A program made the translations under genes and the position numbers. From positions 688,074,583 to 688,138,582 of the forward strand of contig NC_081412.1 of the NCBI RefSeq assembly GCF_030272615.1: a stretch of DNA of 64,000 bases, given 5' to 3'. This document shows positions 43,760 to 55,663 of the stretch, one piece after another. The DNA is from Cryptomeria japonica (lineage: Eukaryota; Streptophyta; Pinopsida; Cupressales; Cupressaceae). How positions within the stretch are numbered: position 1 is the stretch's first letter; each line of letters opens with the position of its first letter. Under the pieces are notes generated by a model. That model made no database searches, was not told the DNA's origin, and saw only the letters and a program-made list of their open reading frames with translations.

Positions 43760-45503
43760 TCAGATGCCACTCTGACTAGATACTGCACCACCATCTCCAC
43801 CTGCTCCCCCACTAGCCCCTGCACCACCTGATCTATCTCTCCGGGGAGGACCCATCACACCACCACTGCTTTGCATCCTCTGAGACCACTCTGATCTCGC
43901 CTGCTGCATCTGGGAATAGCTCAGTGCTCATTGACTAGCTGGCACCACCTACTCGTATAACCCCAGCCAATACTCTATCTCCACCTGTGCCCGTTGAATC
44001 TCCCTCATCACCTCCCCATCATGACCCTGTGCTCCTATTGCAACCTGAACTCTCTCCTATAGCTCTACTAATCTCTCCATGACATCATCCCTCTCTCGCA
44101 GCACCACAGTAAGCTCTGACTCTCACGCAAATAGTTGCACATCTCTAGCTGCCACCTCTGCCTCCAAATCCTCTACGCGAGTCTGCAAATATCCTATCAT
44201 ATGATCCCACAGATCTCCACCTGTAGCTCCGTCCCCCATATCCATAGGTGCCTCCCCAATGGCTCCCTCTCCTATGGCTCCCTCCTCTATATCCATAGGT
44301 TCCTGTCCCTCACCTGCATCCCTGCCACCTAACCTCATGCCTCCCTGCATCAAAGGTCCCTGAGATAGCTGCAATGGCTGCCCACCTCTCCCTCTCCGCT
44401 GTAATCGACCATCACCCCCACCTCCACCTCCAAATCCACCACCTCCTCCAAACCCACCACCCCCACCTCCTCCTCCTCCATCCCCATCACCACCATCCCC
44501 ACCACCACCATCCCCTCTCCCCTGTCCACCTACTACTTCGTGACCACCTCTCCTCCTCCATCTCCATCCCGTCTCATCCTCAAAATCTGTAATCGGCTTT
44601 GCCAGATCTGATATACGCAGAATCAGATGCGCATCAATATACTGCGAATACTCCTCTGAAACCCCATCATCCACCATCCCCGGCCTCATATTCCATGGTC
44701 TTGCCTATAGTGTGCGGAACTCTACCAATGTCTGATCATAGGGTAGCACTGGCCCCCATAAGTACCTCTCTCGTACTACCCGTGCATACTCTCCTGAATC
44801 ACTAGACAATCCCTGCCTCTGCCCAAACTGTCTCAACACCCTGCCCGACAACTACCTCTCCACATTGTAGGCTGTCCTACCAATGAGGCACTATGTCATG
44901 AACACATATGGCAATGCCTCCGCATCATCCTCCCATGGCTCACTCTCAATATACTACCTCAAGATCACTATATCCAAGTCATCCAGTGCTCGTCGCCACC
45001 ACTCTAACTTCCCCAGGTGGGGCTGACTCATCATCCCTCCATACATGTATACATAGGGTTGATCCACTACTCAGAATCTCAAACTGACTGGTCGGGTAAT
45101 TGGTAAAAGCTCCCATGCCCAAATATGTAGTAGCGTGATACCCACTCCCAATGAGCCCATCCCTCAATATGCTACCTCATGTAGCTCCCGATATAAGTGC
45201 GATAGCACACACGGTCCCCATGCAAACTGAGTCCCCTCTGTCATCATCTGCTCAATCACCTACCCCCAACCAACGACAAGTCCATGCGATCGTCTATCTA
45301 GACACAACAGTCCCCCAACTATCCCTGATAGCACTGCTAGTAATGGCTCATACAAGGCTGCTATGTCCTCCCAAGCTATCGACCCATCTTCAATATACAC
45401 ATCCTCCTCAAAAAACTACTGAATAGCTGCTATCCCCCAAGATCAGTCATATGTCACCAAGTCTCCTCGAATGGGAATGCGTAGGATACGCCATACATCC
45501 TGC
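43760..45503 (-). pseudogene. Antisense PMD gene of A, exon 2, downstream part
   Basis: Continues the PMD frame from 60915-61125 across the C insertion without loss of frame: LQ then DVWRILRIPIRGDLV, matching KDCYRILRIPVVGALL in B. It goes on with LHEVAY, HLGKLEWWRRALDDLD, LPYVFMT, CLIGRTAYN and VLRQFGQRQGL, all aligned with B. The C-terminal part (44689-44123) is open and very Gly-rich (GGGGGFGGGGG type), then acidic (EPMDIEEGAIGEG), then a coiled coil (LQTRVEDLEAEVAARDVQL), like the B architecture but with a different disordered tract. There are more than ten in-frame stops, nearly all TAG or TGA at places compatible with CAG, CGA or TGG, and no frameshift that I can find. Confidence 0.75.
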
Positions 45504-47141
45504 TGTGTAGGAGAAAAAGTGACACTAAGCAAACATGCCCTAATCTCACTCTCAACCACACACTTGTGGAATATGAAAGAGCCTAGAGGTATCACACAAT
45601 TGGCTACTTCTTCTTGTGGAAGAGAGAGCCACGGGCTACCTATTAGGATTTCTATTCCTTTGTTGTAATTGAAAGATGAAATGATGCAAGTTCAATCCCT
45701 AACCCCAAAGTGCAAGTATGAACTAATAACAAGATTACAGAATTGAACTTAAATGATGGAAAGCTGTAAACACAAGGACAAGACAAGAATGCAAATGCGT
45801 ACCCGGAGTTAAAATCTGACTGAAAATGTTCGGGACGGGGGCGCGGGCGCCACTGTCCTGATTCTGCCCCTGAAACTGCTCCGGAAACTGCTGTTTTGCA
45901 CTCTGGAAAAGCTGTCAAAAATGCTGAAAATGCTGTCTGTCAGGAGGACCAGGGCGCCCAGCACCCCTGTCCCAGGGACCAGGGCGCCCCACGCCCCTGT
46001 CCTGGTCTTTTGCTCTGAGATTTGGTGGGAAGGTCGGTCTCAGTCTGCTTCTTCCGGATCTGCAACTTGCGGCGTCGTCCGAATCCTGAAACCTGCACTT
46101 ATATCTGAAAAGGTGTTTGGGAGGCTATATAGGGTTTTGCCTTAGTCAAACCCCCGCTTCGGTGATTTCCACCTCCACGAATAGCCAAGTTGTATTGTAA
46201 AATGTATTGTGTGTGCAGACCTAGTGTGTGTGCAAGGTCCTAAAATGCAAGAAAGCAAACTAGAGCAACCTAGAAAGTAAACCCTAATTGCTTGTAAATG
46301 ATAATGTAAATGCTCTAAATCAAGATGAAAAGTGATCTAAAGCATGAATAAATGATATATTGAAGCTTATGCAAAGACATGAAAACAACATGAAATCATA
46401 CCCAACCCTCAAGGGAGGAGTACAAGCCAATCTTCAGTCGGTAATCTCCTATTGTTCTTCAATGTCTTCCAAGCCCTAAATAAATTAATGAAATTGATGA
46501 ATGCTTGATGGATGGATGTTGATTGTTGTTGAAGTCTTCAAAGATCTGCTCTTTCGCTGCATAGAAGGTCCTTGAAAGCCAAAATTCTGGATCCCTTCAA
46601 ATGAAGAAAGAGAGCTCTTATGTAGGAAACCCTAGGTCTTAATTTCGACTTTTGGCTGACCTAGAGATTGAATATCCTGCCAATTTCTTGGGGTTAAGCT
46701 TTATTTTATGATTGGATCATGCTCCCAAAATTTCGGGAAAAATGTCCGGGACCATGTGCACGGGCGCCATGGTCCCGACAACTTTTCACCAAATTTTCAG
46801 GGCCGTCGGATATGATGATTTTAGAGAGAATCCCGAAGTTACAGCTGATTTCGAGATGTTTTGACCCCCGAAATCAAGCCCCCAAGTTCAAAATAGGACC
46901 TAATTAGGGTTTTTGATTAAATGATGTATTGGAGGAATAAAATGAAAAGGGCACACTTTAATGAAAGGGCCCAACTTTATGATGTAGGAAATGATAAAAT
47001 AGGACCTTAGACCTAATTAATTTAATTAATTAAGTGCTCAAGGAGAAATGCAATGCAAAATGTAAAATGCACTAAGGCGGGTGCTAAACTAGGTGTGAAA
47101 TTGTACCACCCTAGCAAGTGCGTACAATTTACGATGCTACA
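45504..47141 (-). mobile_element. Element C LTR1 (3' LTR)
   Basis: 1638 bp; minus-strand start TGTAGCATCG and end CTCCTACACA. TATA (CTATATAG, minus) at 46126-46131. Preceded on the minus strand by the PPT at 47142-47157. Confidence 0.9.
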
Positions 47142-47157
47142 TTTAGCCCCCACTTTA
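47142..47157 (-). promoter_or_regulatory. Polypurine tract of C (copy 1)
   Basis: Minus-strand AAAGTGGGGGCTAAA next to LTR1; similar to AAAGAGGGGCAAA of A and B. The second copy is at 53970-53985. Confidence 0.75.
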
Positions 47158-47639
47158 GCGGTCATATGAACACTACGTGCATATGCAAGCTAAAGTACAG
47201 AAAAGTAAACATTATTTGAAAAAGGATATATCCATAAGTCTGTCGAACGAAGCCCCTAGCGGTATCTGCAGTACACAGTTAGGAACCGCACCCTACAAAA
47301 CACATGTTAGATCACAAAATCACCTAATGCTTACTAAGGAAGGTGATGAAAATTCGAGGGTAGCTATATGCCCCCCCCTGTTTCGGCTTGCTAATTTTAG
47401 TGAGTTGAAACAGGGTATCATGTTTACCACTTCGAATTGTTAAAGAATATTGATGACAAATGCTCACAAGAAGATTTGATATGAGATCAAAACCTAATGG
47501 AGAATCATTTGGTAAGAAAGAGGACTAAATCTCAATTCCAACACAACAAAGAGTGTGAGGATTTGAGAGTTCTCTAACACAAGATGAAGGATGTAAATGG
47601 AAACAAAATGCAAAGAGAAGAAAAGAAAGGAAAAAGGCA

Positions 47640-48033
47640 TGAATACACACATTGGTGATCCATGAGAAGAATAGTGAGAGAGAAAACATGGACTTCTCGC
47701 CCCTAGATCTTGTCTAGGTGATCCATGGGAAAAAGGACATGGAAAACTAGCCCCTAGAGTCTGTCCAGGTGATCCATGTAAGGGAGGAGAGTGAGAAAGT
47801 CTAGCCTTATGCCGCTAGTTCCACTCAACCTCGTGCATGTGTGTGTAAGTGAGGTTGGAAGCACCACATAGGAGTCTATGCCCGAGTATGCTACAACCTG
47901 TATATGTATAGTGCAAAAGCGTGACATCTCGCTCTAAGAGTCTGTGCTCTGGTTCCGAGAATAATCACCTTGGATAAAAGAAAAATGGAGACATCTCGCT
48001 CTAAGAGTCTGTGCTCTGGTTCCGAGAATAATC
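47640..48033. repeat. Short direct repeats in C 3' non-coding region (copy 1)
   Basis: A 44-bp sequence beginning GACATCTCGCTCTAAGAGTC occurs at 47923-47966 and 47990-48033. GGTGATCCATG occurs at 47654, 47717 and 47768. The same repeats recur 6828 bp later. Confidence 0.8.
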
Positions 48034-48835
48034 CATTGCTCAAAAAGTGTAATGTTTATGTCATAAGAAAATTAGAACAAGGATACCTACCTTCGTCACA
48101 AAAGAAGATACCCCAAAAATGCAACAATGTCATAGATCCAAGCAAGAGAGTTTTGCACTCTTTAAGCCAGGATAAGATAGTTGAAAAGGGATATCTTGTA
48201 GTATGTGTAAAGGAGATCCTTAGAGGAGAAGAGATCTTTATACAAAAGACACCTATCCTCGAGAGGAATTGTCTTAGACAAATATAACATCCTCTAGAAT
48301 AAGACAAAGAAGAGAATAAGAATGCAATACTTCCTTCTTTTGCGAGGTGAAAGTGATTCTTAATGAAGGATGACGCTCTTTTTAACCCAATTGGGAGAGT
48401 GAATTCATTATAGATGTATTTTACCAAGTGCAAAAGAGGTTGTAGTCAAGGACTTACACCTCTTGTAAGAGAGAATCCTTGAACAAACAACAACAAATGC
48501 GTACAAGGCATAACATCAAGTAATAAAGTCCACACCATCCACAAAATAGGAAAAAGTGGATCCTTAGATAAAAATAAGGAAAGATCATTGCCTCCCAAGG
48601 ATAAGGACAATGAGAATGACTTACACAATCTTCTAGGGAGAGATTTGGACATAAGCAAAAGAAGAGATGTATGAAATCACTCTTGTCCCCATAGGAACAA
48701 GAAAATTAGGCTATTATGTTGCTTCGAAAAAAAATATGATTGCACTTGAAATTGTACCATCATGAATGACAATGAGCCCCCAATAAATGAGCTACCAATG
48801 TCACATAATGATGAGCAACATAACAGCCATTAATG
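48034..48835. other. C non-coding region after the polyprotein (copy 1)
   Basis: No gene recognised; small ORFs here show no known motif. Confidence 0.4.
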
Positions 48836-51800
48836 TTATTTAAAGACATGATAGATTGAATGAGGTATTTGAATATGACATGTTAAATGCTCAACTATAA
48901 GTGAGATCAAAAACATGTATAAAGTGATAAAAATTGAAGAAGAAAAGTCACAAGAAATATTAGAAGAGGGATGAGTGTAATTTATTAGAGCCTTATCCCT
49001 AGAGGAAAGGACTTTATGATGAATAGGAGATAAAGATTCATAAGTGGATTTAGAAATTTGAGGGGAGTCATAAAGAGATTTGTTCATCGCCAAGATTTCC
49101 TTATGAGGGGAATGAGAGTTGATAGAAGTAGAAGATGATTTAGTTGAAGTGAAATCATCATCACTACTAAATATAGCATTCGCATTGAGAGATGGTCTTT
49201 TAGATGCTTTGGTACGTTTGCAGGGATTATAGCCGAGTCCAAAGGCATAATTGTGAAAATTAGTCTCTAGAGGAACTTTTATCCCTTGTTCATGAGCGCC
49301 GCAACCATTTCCATGATACCCATGCTTAGCAAAAATGTGAAAACCACGACCATAACGATCAGCCATTTCAGGAAGAGAAGGTGGTTTTTCATAAGACAAA
49401 GAATCAAACTCTTCATAATTAGATGTGTGAGGAGAAGAAGTTTGAGAAGCAGCCACAAAATTATTGCTCATAGGTTCATGTAAGACATATTGATCTCTAG
49501 TTTCTTCCTTCTTTTTAAGTTTAAGCTCTCTAGGAGGAACCCTATACTCACCTACAAAGGTGGGATTAAAATCAAGACATCCCCAATCGTCTTCTGCGAG
49601 AACCTTCTCAGGATCAAAAGCCTTTTCATGTGTAGACTCAAGTCGAGAAGGATCTTCTTCAGGAGCTTCAGACTCATCCAAAGAATTTTGATTATTAGAG
49701 GGTGATGATTCATCCATAGGTATCTTGTTTAAAGAGTCGTCATTAGAAGAGGAAGATTTAGAAAAACTCCCTTTGGAAGTAGATGTTTGCAAACAAGCTT
49801 GAAGATTAGTATCACCTATCAAGGTATATGTCTTATTGTTATAAATAAATTTAACTTGTCTATGCAATGTAGAGGGGATAGCTTGCATACTGTGAATCCA
49901 AGGTCTCCCTAATAACAAGTTGTATGTTAGATTTCCCGACATAACATGGATAGGAGTAGGCAAAGTAACAAGTCCCACTGTGATGGGTAGGTTGATAATA
50001 CCTAATGAAGACTTAGCCACATTATCAAAGCCTCAAATGGGATGAGAATCAGGCTCAATAAGGGATGTATCCACATTCATCTTATGCAATAGATTAATTC
50101 TACACACATTAAGGCCAGAGCCATTATCTACCAGTGTTCGTCTTATAGCAGTGTCATTTATGATAACCACAATCATCAAGGGATCATATTGATGTTGAAT
50201 TTCACTAGTAGGCAACTCATCTTGGGAAAACACAATTTGAGCTTTAGGATTCATCACAGAGTTAACCAAAGACACTATATTACTAGATGTATTAGGTGGA
50301 GGAACATTCAAATCTTTCAAGGCATCTTGTAACATTCCATGATGAGCAGAAGAAGTTTGGATCAAATCCCAAAGGGATATCTTAGCAGGGGTAGTTTTAA
50401 GTTGTTCTATGAGATCATATTCCTTACCAAGAACTTGTGAAATACGTGGAGCTTGAGGAAGAATAGGTTGGGAAGGAGGAAGCGAAGTGGGGATAACTGG
50501 AGGAGGATTAGGTTGCCTATTGTTTCTTGTGTTATAGGTATGAGCAACCGCATGATAACTCTCTCTAGTCAGTTGCTTAGCATACTCATAAGGGCTCTTA
50601 GAAGAATAACCTCCTTGCACAGTAATAATAGGTTTCTTAGGAGTGCAAAAAGAATCATTAGCATAACCACCTTGAACCACTAAGATAGGCTTATTTAAAG
50701 GTTGAGAATTTTGAGAAGGACAAGCACCTTGGACAGTGAAGAGAGGTTTGTTAGGTGTTTCATTTACATGTATCAAATTGATTGAGGATGGTTTAGAGGA
50801 ATGAACAAAAATGTTGGAAGAATTATTGATAGTCTTCTCTTGCACTAAAATCTTATCATGGATTAAATCAATTTTAGGAGAGAGACAAGGAATAGGCATT
50901 GATGTTCTAGTAGGGAGAGTAATACAAGGAAAGGTCATATCATCCTCTATCATCAAAGGATCTACATGGGGAATAAACTCTCTAGGAGAAGGATCAACAT
51001 TACTCTCTAAAGTCTCACTTTTGAGAGGGAGATCTTTGAAAGAGATGTTAACCATCTTGCTTTGAACTAGGGTTTCCTTATGAGTAGAACCAAGTTGAGG
51101 AGAGGGAGATGCTTTCTTTTTAGAGGGAGAATAATTGAGATTCAAGGAAGGTGAGAAACTATCAAGGGAGAGAGAATAATCTACACCTTCTTCTAATGGT
51201 TCATCCCAAATAGTGAAGTTGTTGAAAGGAATATTTGAAGTATTGTCAATTTCGGGAGAGGAGATAACATTGTTTATTAATTCCTCATCCTTAGAAGGGA
51301 GAGCATCAATAGATGTGTTAAACTCATCCTCTTTCCTCAAAATATGTTCAATATGATCTTTAGGGGAGAGAGAATTAAGGAAATTGCTTATTATTTCATC
51401 TTCTTTCTCTAAGGGATGCTTATGGGTAAGACAAAATTTAGGAGAAGGGTAAGCATTTATCATTAATTCATCATCTCTAGTGGGAATTTTGTTGGAAAAA
51501 GAAATGCCATCACTAGGAAATGTAGGGATAATGTCATCTTATTGCACAAAAGGATCCTCATGAAGGGAGTGTTTTTTAGGAGGAACATGAACATATGTCT
51601 CCAGAGATTCACGCTTAGGAAGGAGATCTTTGAAAGAAGTGTTCATAACCTCTTGTTGCACTAACATGCCCCCATTGGAAGGACCAACTTTAGGAGAAAA
51701 TAAGTCAATGTCCATCAATACCTTTTCACTTAGAGAGGCATCATATAGGGAAGATGAAGTAACATTAAGAAAGGTGTTTATGATATCATTCTCTTCTTCT

Positions 51801-52015
51801 AGGATAGCTAGATAGGAAGGGCACATTTTAGGAGAATTGTCAAGATCACTCTTAAAGTCTTCATCCTTAGAGCATGGGAGAGTCTCAAAGGGATTGGTAG
51901 CAATTCTTTTAGGCACTAAAATGTTGTTATAGATAGGGGGAGGTTCTTTAGGAGAAGGAAAAATTGAAACAAGGGAAGCTAACCCATTATCACATCTATG
52001 AAATGAATGCATCAT
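48836..52015 (-). pseudogene. C protease-G-patch polyprotein (copy 1)
   Basis: One frame of about 1060 codons interrupted by TAA (51539-51541) and TGA (50033-50035), both also present in the second copy. N-terminal half: long Ser/Pro/Asp-rich, with imperfect internal repeats (SFKDLLPKRESLE and SFKDLPLKSETLE; three KPxxxVQGG motifs such as KPIITVQGGY). Then comes the pre-protease motif (AKISLWDLIQTSSAHHGML), the aspartic protease start LVDNGSGLNV (about 50126), the stop, and the protease end LLGRPWIHSMQAIPSTLHRQ. After an acidic linker comes a G-patch-like domain (YGRGFHIFAKHGYHGNGCG ... GLGYNP, about 49360-49220). No gag, RT, RNase H or integrase. It needs those from another element. Confidence 0.75.
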
Positions 52016-52310
52016 GACAACAATTTTCCTTTTTCAAATGATAACACATGCAAAATAGAAGGAAATGTTTAATTTTAACCAATGCAAGCACTTAGAATGT
52101 AGATTTAGAAAATGATTCAAATGAGTTCCTAAATCAGATTTGAAATTATTGATCGAATTAATCTATCCACAAGTTCAACTTTGAATTGAAAAATTAGGGT
52201 TTTAGCAAAAATTTCCTCTAAATTTTTTGAATCTTGCAAGAAATTAAAACTTGTAAATAGCATAAACAGTCAAATTTGAAAACATAAATCAGAATTAGAG
52301 AAGATTGGAG
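52016..52310 (-). other. C leader (copy 1)
   Basis: Short leader of about 300 bp between PBS and first ATG. Unlike A and B it has no TAGCGC array. Confidence 0.5.
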
Positions 52311-52328
52311 TTCACGTCGGGTTCACCA
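52311..52328 (-). promoter_or_regulatory. Primer-binding site of C (copy 1)
   Basis: Minus-strand TGGTGAACCCGACGTGAA; same site type as A. The second copy is at 59139-59156. Confidence 0.8.
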
Positions 52329-52331
52329 AAA

Positions 52332-53969
52332 TGTGTAGGAGAAAAAGTGACACTAAGCAAACATGCCCTAATCTCACTCTCAACCACACACTTGTGGAAT
52401 ACGAAAGAGCCTAGAGGTATCACACAATTGGCTACTTCTTCTTGTGGAAGAGAGAGCCACGGGCTACCTATTAGGATTTCTATTCCTTTGTTGTAATTGA
52501 AAGATGAAATGATGCAAGTTCAATCCCTAACCCCAAAGTGCAAGTATGAACTAATAACAAGATTACAGAATTGAACTTAAATGATGGAAAGCTGTAAACA
52601 CAAGGACAAGACAAGAATGCAAATGCGTACCCGGAGTTAAAATCTGACTGAAAATGTTTGGGACGGGGGCGCGGGCGCCACTATCCTGATTCTGCCCCTG
52701 AAACTGCTCCGGAAACTGCTGTTTTGCACTCTGGAAAAGCTGTCAAAAATGCTGAAAATGCTGTCTGTCAGGAGGACCAAGGCACCCAGCGCCCCTGTCC
52801 TAGGGAACAGGGCGCCCCACGCCCCTGTCCTGGTCTTTTGCTCTGAGATTTGGTGGGAAGGTCGGTCTCAGTCTGCTTCTTCCGGATCTGCAACTTGCGG
52901 CGTCGTCCGAATCCTGAAACCTGCACTTATATCTGAAAAGGTGTTTGGGAGGCTATATAGGGTTTTGCCTTAGTCAAACCCCCGCTTCGGTGATTTCCAC
53001 CTCTACGAATAGCCAAGTTGTATTGTAAAATGTATTGTGTGTGTAGACCTAGTGTGTGTGCAAGGTCCTAAAATGCAAGAAAGCAAACTAGAGCAACCTA
53101 GAAAGTAAACCCTAATTTCTTGTAAATGATAATGTAAATGCTCTAAATCAAGATGAAAAGTGATCTAAAGCATGAATAAATGATATATTGAAGCTTATGC
53201 AAAGACATGAAAACAACATGAAATCATACCCAACCCTCAAGGGAGGAGTACAAGCTAATCTTCAGTCGGTAATCTCCTATTGTTCTTCAATGTCTTCCAA
53301 GCCCTAAATAAATGAATGAAATTGATGAATGCTTGATGGATGGATGTTGATTGTTGTTGAAGTCTTCAAAGATCTGCTCTTTCGCTGCATAGAAGGTCCT
53401 TGAAAGCCAAAATTCTGGATCCCTTCAAATGAAGAAAGAGAGCTCTTATGTAGGAAACCCTAGGTCTTAATTCCAACTTTTGGCCGACCTAGAGATTGAA
53501 TATCCTGCCAATTTCTTGGGGTTAAGATTTATTTTATGATTGGATCGTGCTCCCAAAATTTCGGGAAAAATGTCCGGGACCATGTGCACGGGCGCCATGG
53601 TCCCGACAACTTTTCACCAAATTTTCAGGGCCGTCGGATATGATGATTTTAGAGAGAACCCCGAAGTTACAGCTGATTTCGAGATGTTTTGACCCCCGAA
53701 ATCAAGCCCCCAAGTTCAAAATAGGACCTAATTAGGGTTTTTGATTAAATGATGTATTGGAGGAATAAAATGAAAAGGGCACACTTTAATGAAAGGGCCC
53801 AACTTTATGATGTAGGAAATGATAAAATAGGACCTTAGACCTAATTAATTTAATTAATTAAGTGCTCAAGGAGAAATGCAATGCAAAATGTAAAATGCAC
53901 TAAGGCGGGTGCTAAACTAGGTGTGAAATTGTACCACCCTAGCAAGTGCGTACAATTTACGATGCTACA
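52332..53969 (-). mobile_element. Element C LTR2 (middle, shared)
   Basis: 1638 bp; TATA at 52954-52959. At every site where LTR1 and LTR3 differ that I checked, LTR2 has the LTR3 base. Confidence 0.9.
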
Positions 53970-54467
53970 TTTAGCCCCCACTTTAGCGGTCATATGAACA
54001 CTACGTGCATATGCAAGCTAAAGTACAGAAAAGTAAACATTATTTGAAAAAGGATATATCCATAAGTCTGTCGAACGAAGCCCCTAGCGGTATCTGCAGT
54101 ACACAGTTAGGAACCGCACCCTACAAAACACATGTTAGATCACAAAATCACCTAATGCTTACTAAGGAAGGTGATGAAAATTCGAGGGTAGCTATATGCC
54201 CCCCCCTGTTTCGGCTTGCTAATTTTAGTGAGTTGAAACAGGGTATCATGTTTACCACTTCGAATTGTTAAAGAATATTGATGACAAATGCTCACAAGAA
54301 GATTTGATATGAGATCAAAACCTAATGGAGAATCATTTGGTAAGAAAGAGGACTAAATCTCAATTCCAACACAACAAAGAGTGTGAGGATTTGAGAGTTC
54401 TCTAACACAAGATGAAGGATGTAAATGGAAACAAAATGCAAAGAGAAGAAAAGAAAGGAAAAAGGCA

Positions 54468-54861
54468 TGAATACACACATTGGTGATCCATGAGAAGAAT
54501 AGTGAGAGAGAAAACATGGACTTCTCGCCCCTAGATCTTGTCTAGGTGATCCATGGGAAAAAGGACATGGAAAACTAGCCCCTAGAGTCTGTCCAGGTGA
54601 TCCATGTAAGGGAGGAGAGTGAGAAAGTCTAGCCTTATGCCGCTAGTTCCACTCAACCTCGTGCATGTGTGTGTAAGTGAGGTTGGAAGCACCACATAGG
54701 AGTCTATGCCCGAGTATGCTACAACCTGTATATGTATAGTGCAAAAGCGTGACATCTCGCTCTAAGAGTCTGTGCTCTGGTTCCGAGAATAATCACCTTG
54801 GATAAAAGAAAAATGGAGACATCTCGCTCTAAGAGTCTGTGCTCTGGTTCCGAGAATAATC
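54468..54861. repeat. Short direct repeats in C 3' non-coding region (copy 2)
   Basis: The 44-bp repeat is at 54751-54794 and 54818-54861; as in copy 1. Confidence 0.8.
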
Positions 54862-55663
54862 CATTGCTCAAAAAGTGTAATGTTTATGTCATAAGAAAAT
54901 TAGAACAAGGATACCTACCTTCGTCACAAAAGAAGATACCCCAAAAATGCAACAATGTCATAGATCCAAGCAAGAGAGTTTTGCACTCTTTAAGCCAGGA
55001 TAAGATAGTTGAAAAGGGATATCTTGTAGTATGTGTAAAGGAGATCCTTAGAGGAGAAGAGATCTTTATACAAAAGACACCTATCCTCGAGAGGAATTGT
55101 CTTAGACAAATATAACATCCTCTAGAATAAGACAAAGAAGAGAATAAGAATGCAATACTTCCTTCTTTTGCGAGGTGAAAGTGATTCTTAATGAAGGATG
55201 ACGCTCTTTTTAACCCAATTGGGAGAGTGAATTCATTATAGATGTATTTTACCAAGTGCAAAAGAGGTTGTAGTCAAGGACTTACACCTCTTGTAAGAGA
55301 GAATCCTTGAACAAACAACAACAAATGCGTACAAGGCATAACATCAAGTAATAAAGTCCACACCATCCACAAAATAGGAAAAAGTGGATCCTTAGATAAA
55401 AATAAGGAAAGATCATTGCCTCCCAAGGATAAGGACAATGAGAATGACTTACACAATCTTCTAGGGAGAGATTTGGACATAAGCAAAAGAAGAGATGTAT
55501 GAAATCACTCTTGTCCCCATAGGAACAAGAAAATTAGGCTATTATGTTGCTTCGAAAAAAAATATGATTGCACTTGAAATTGTACCATCATGAATGACAA
55601 TGAGCCCCCAATAAATGAGCTACCAATGTCACATAATGATGAGCAACATAACAGCCATTAATG

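Noticed and set aside
49286-51065. Plus-strand ORFs opposite the C polyprotein (and its copy)
   Set aside because: Low-complexity antisense shadows of the protein on the minus strand.
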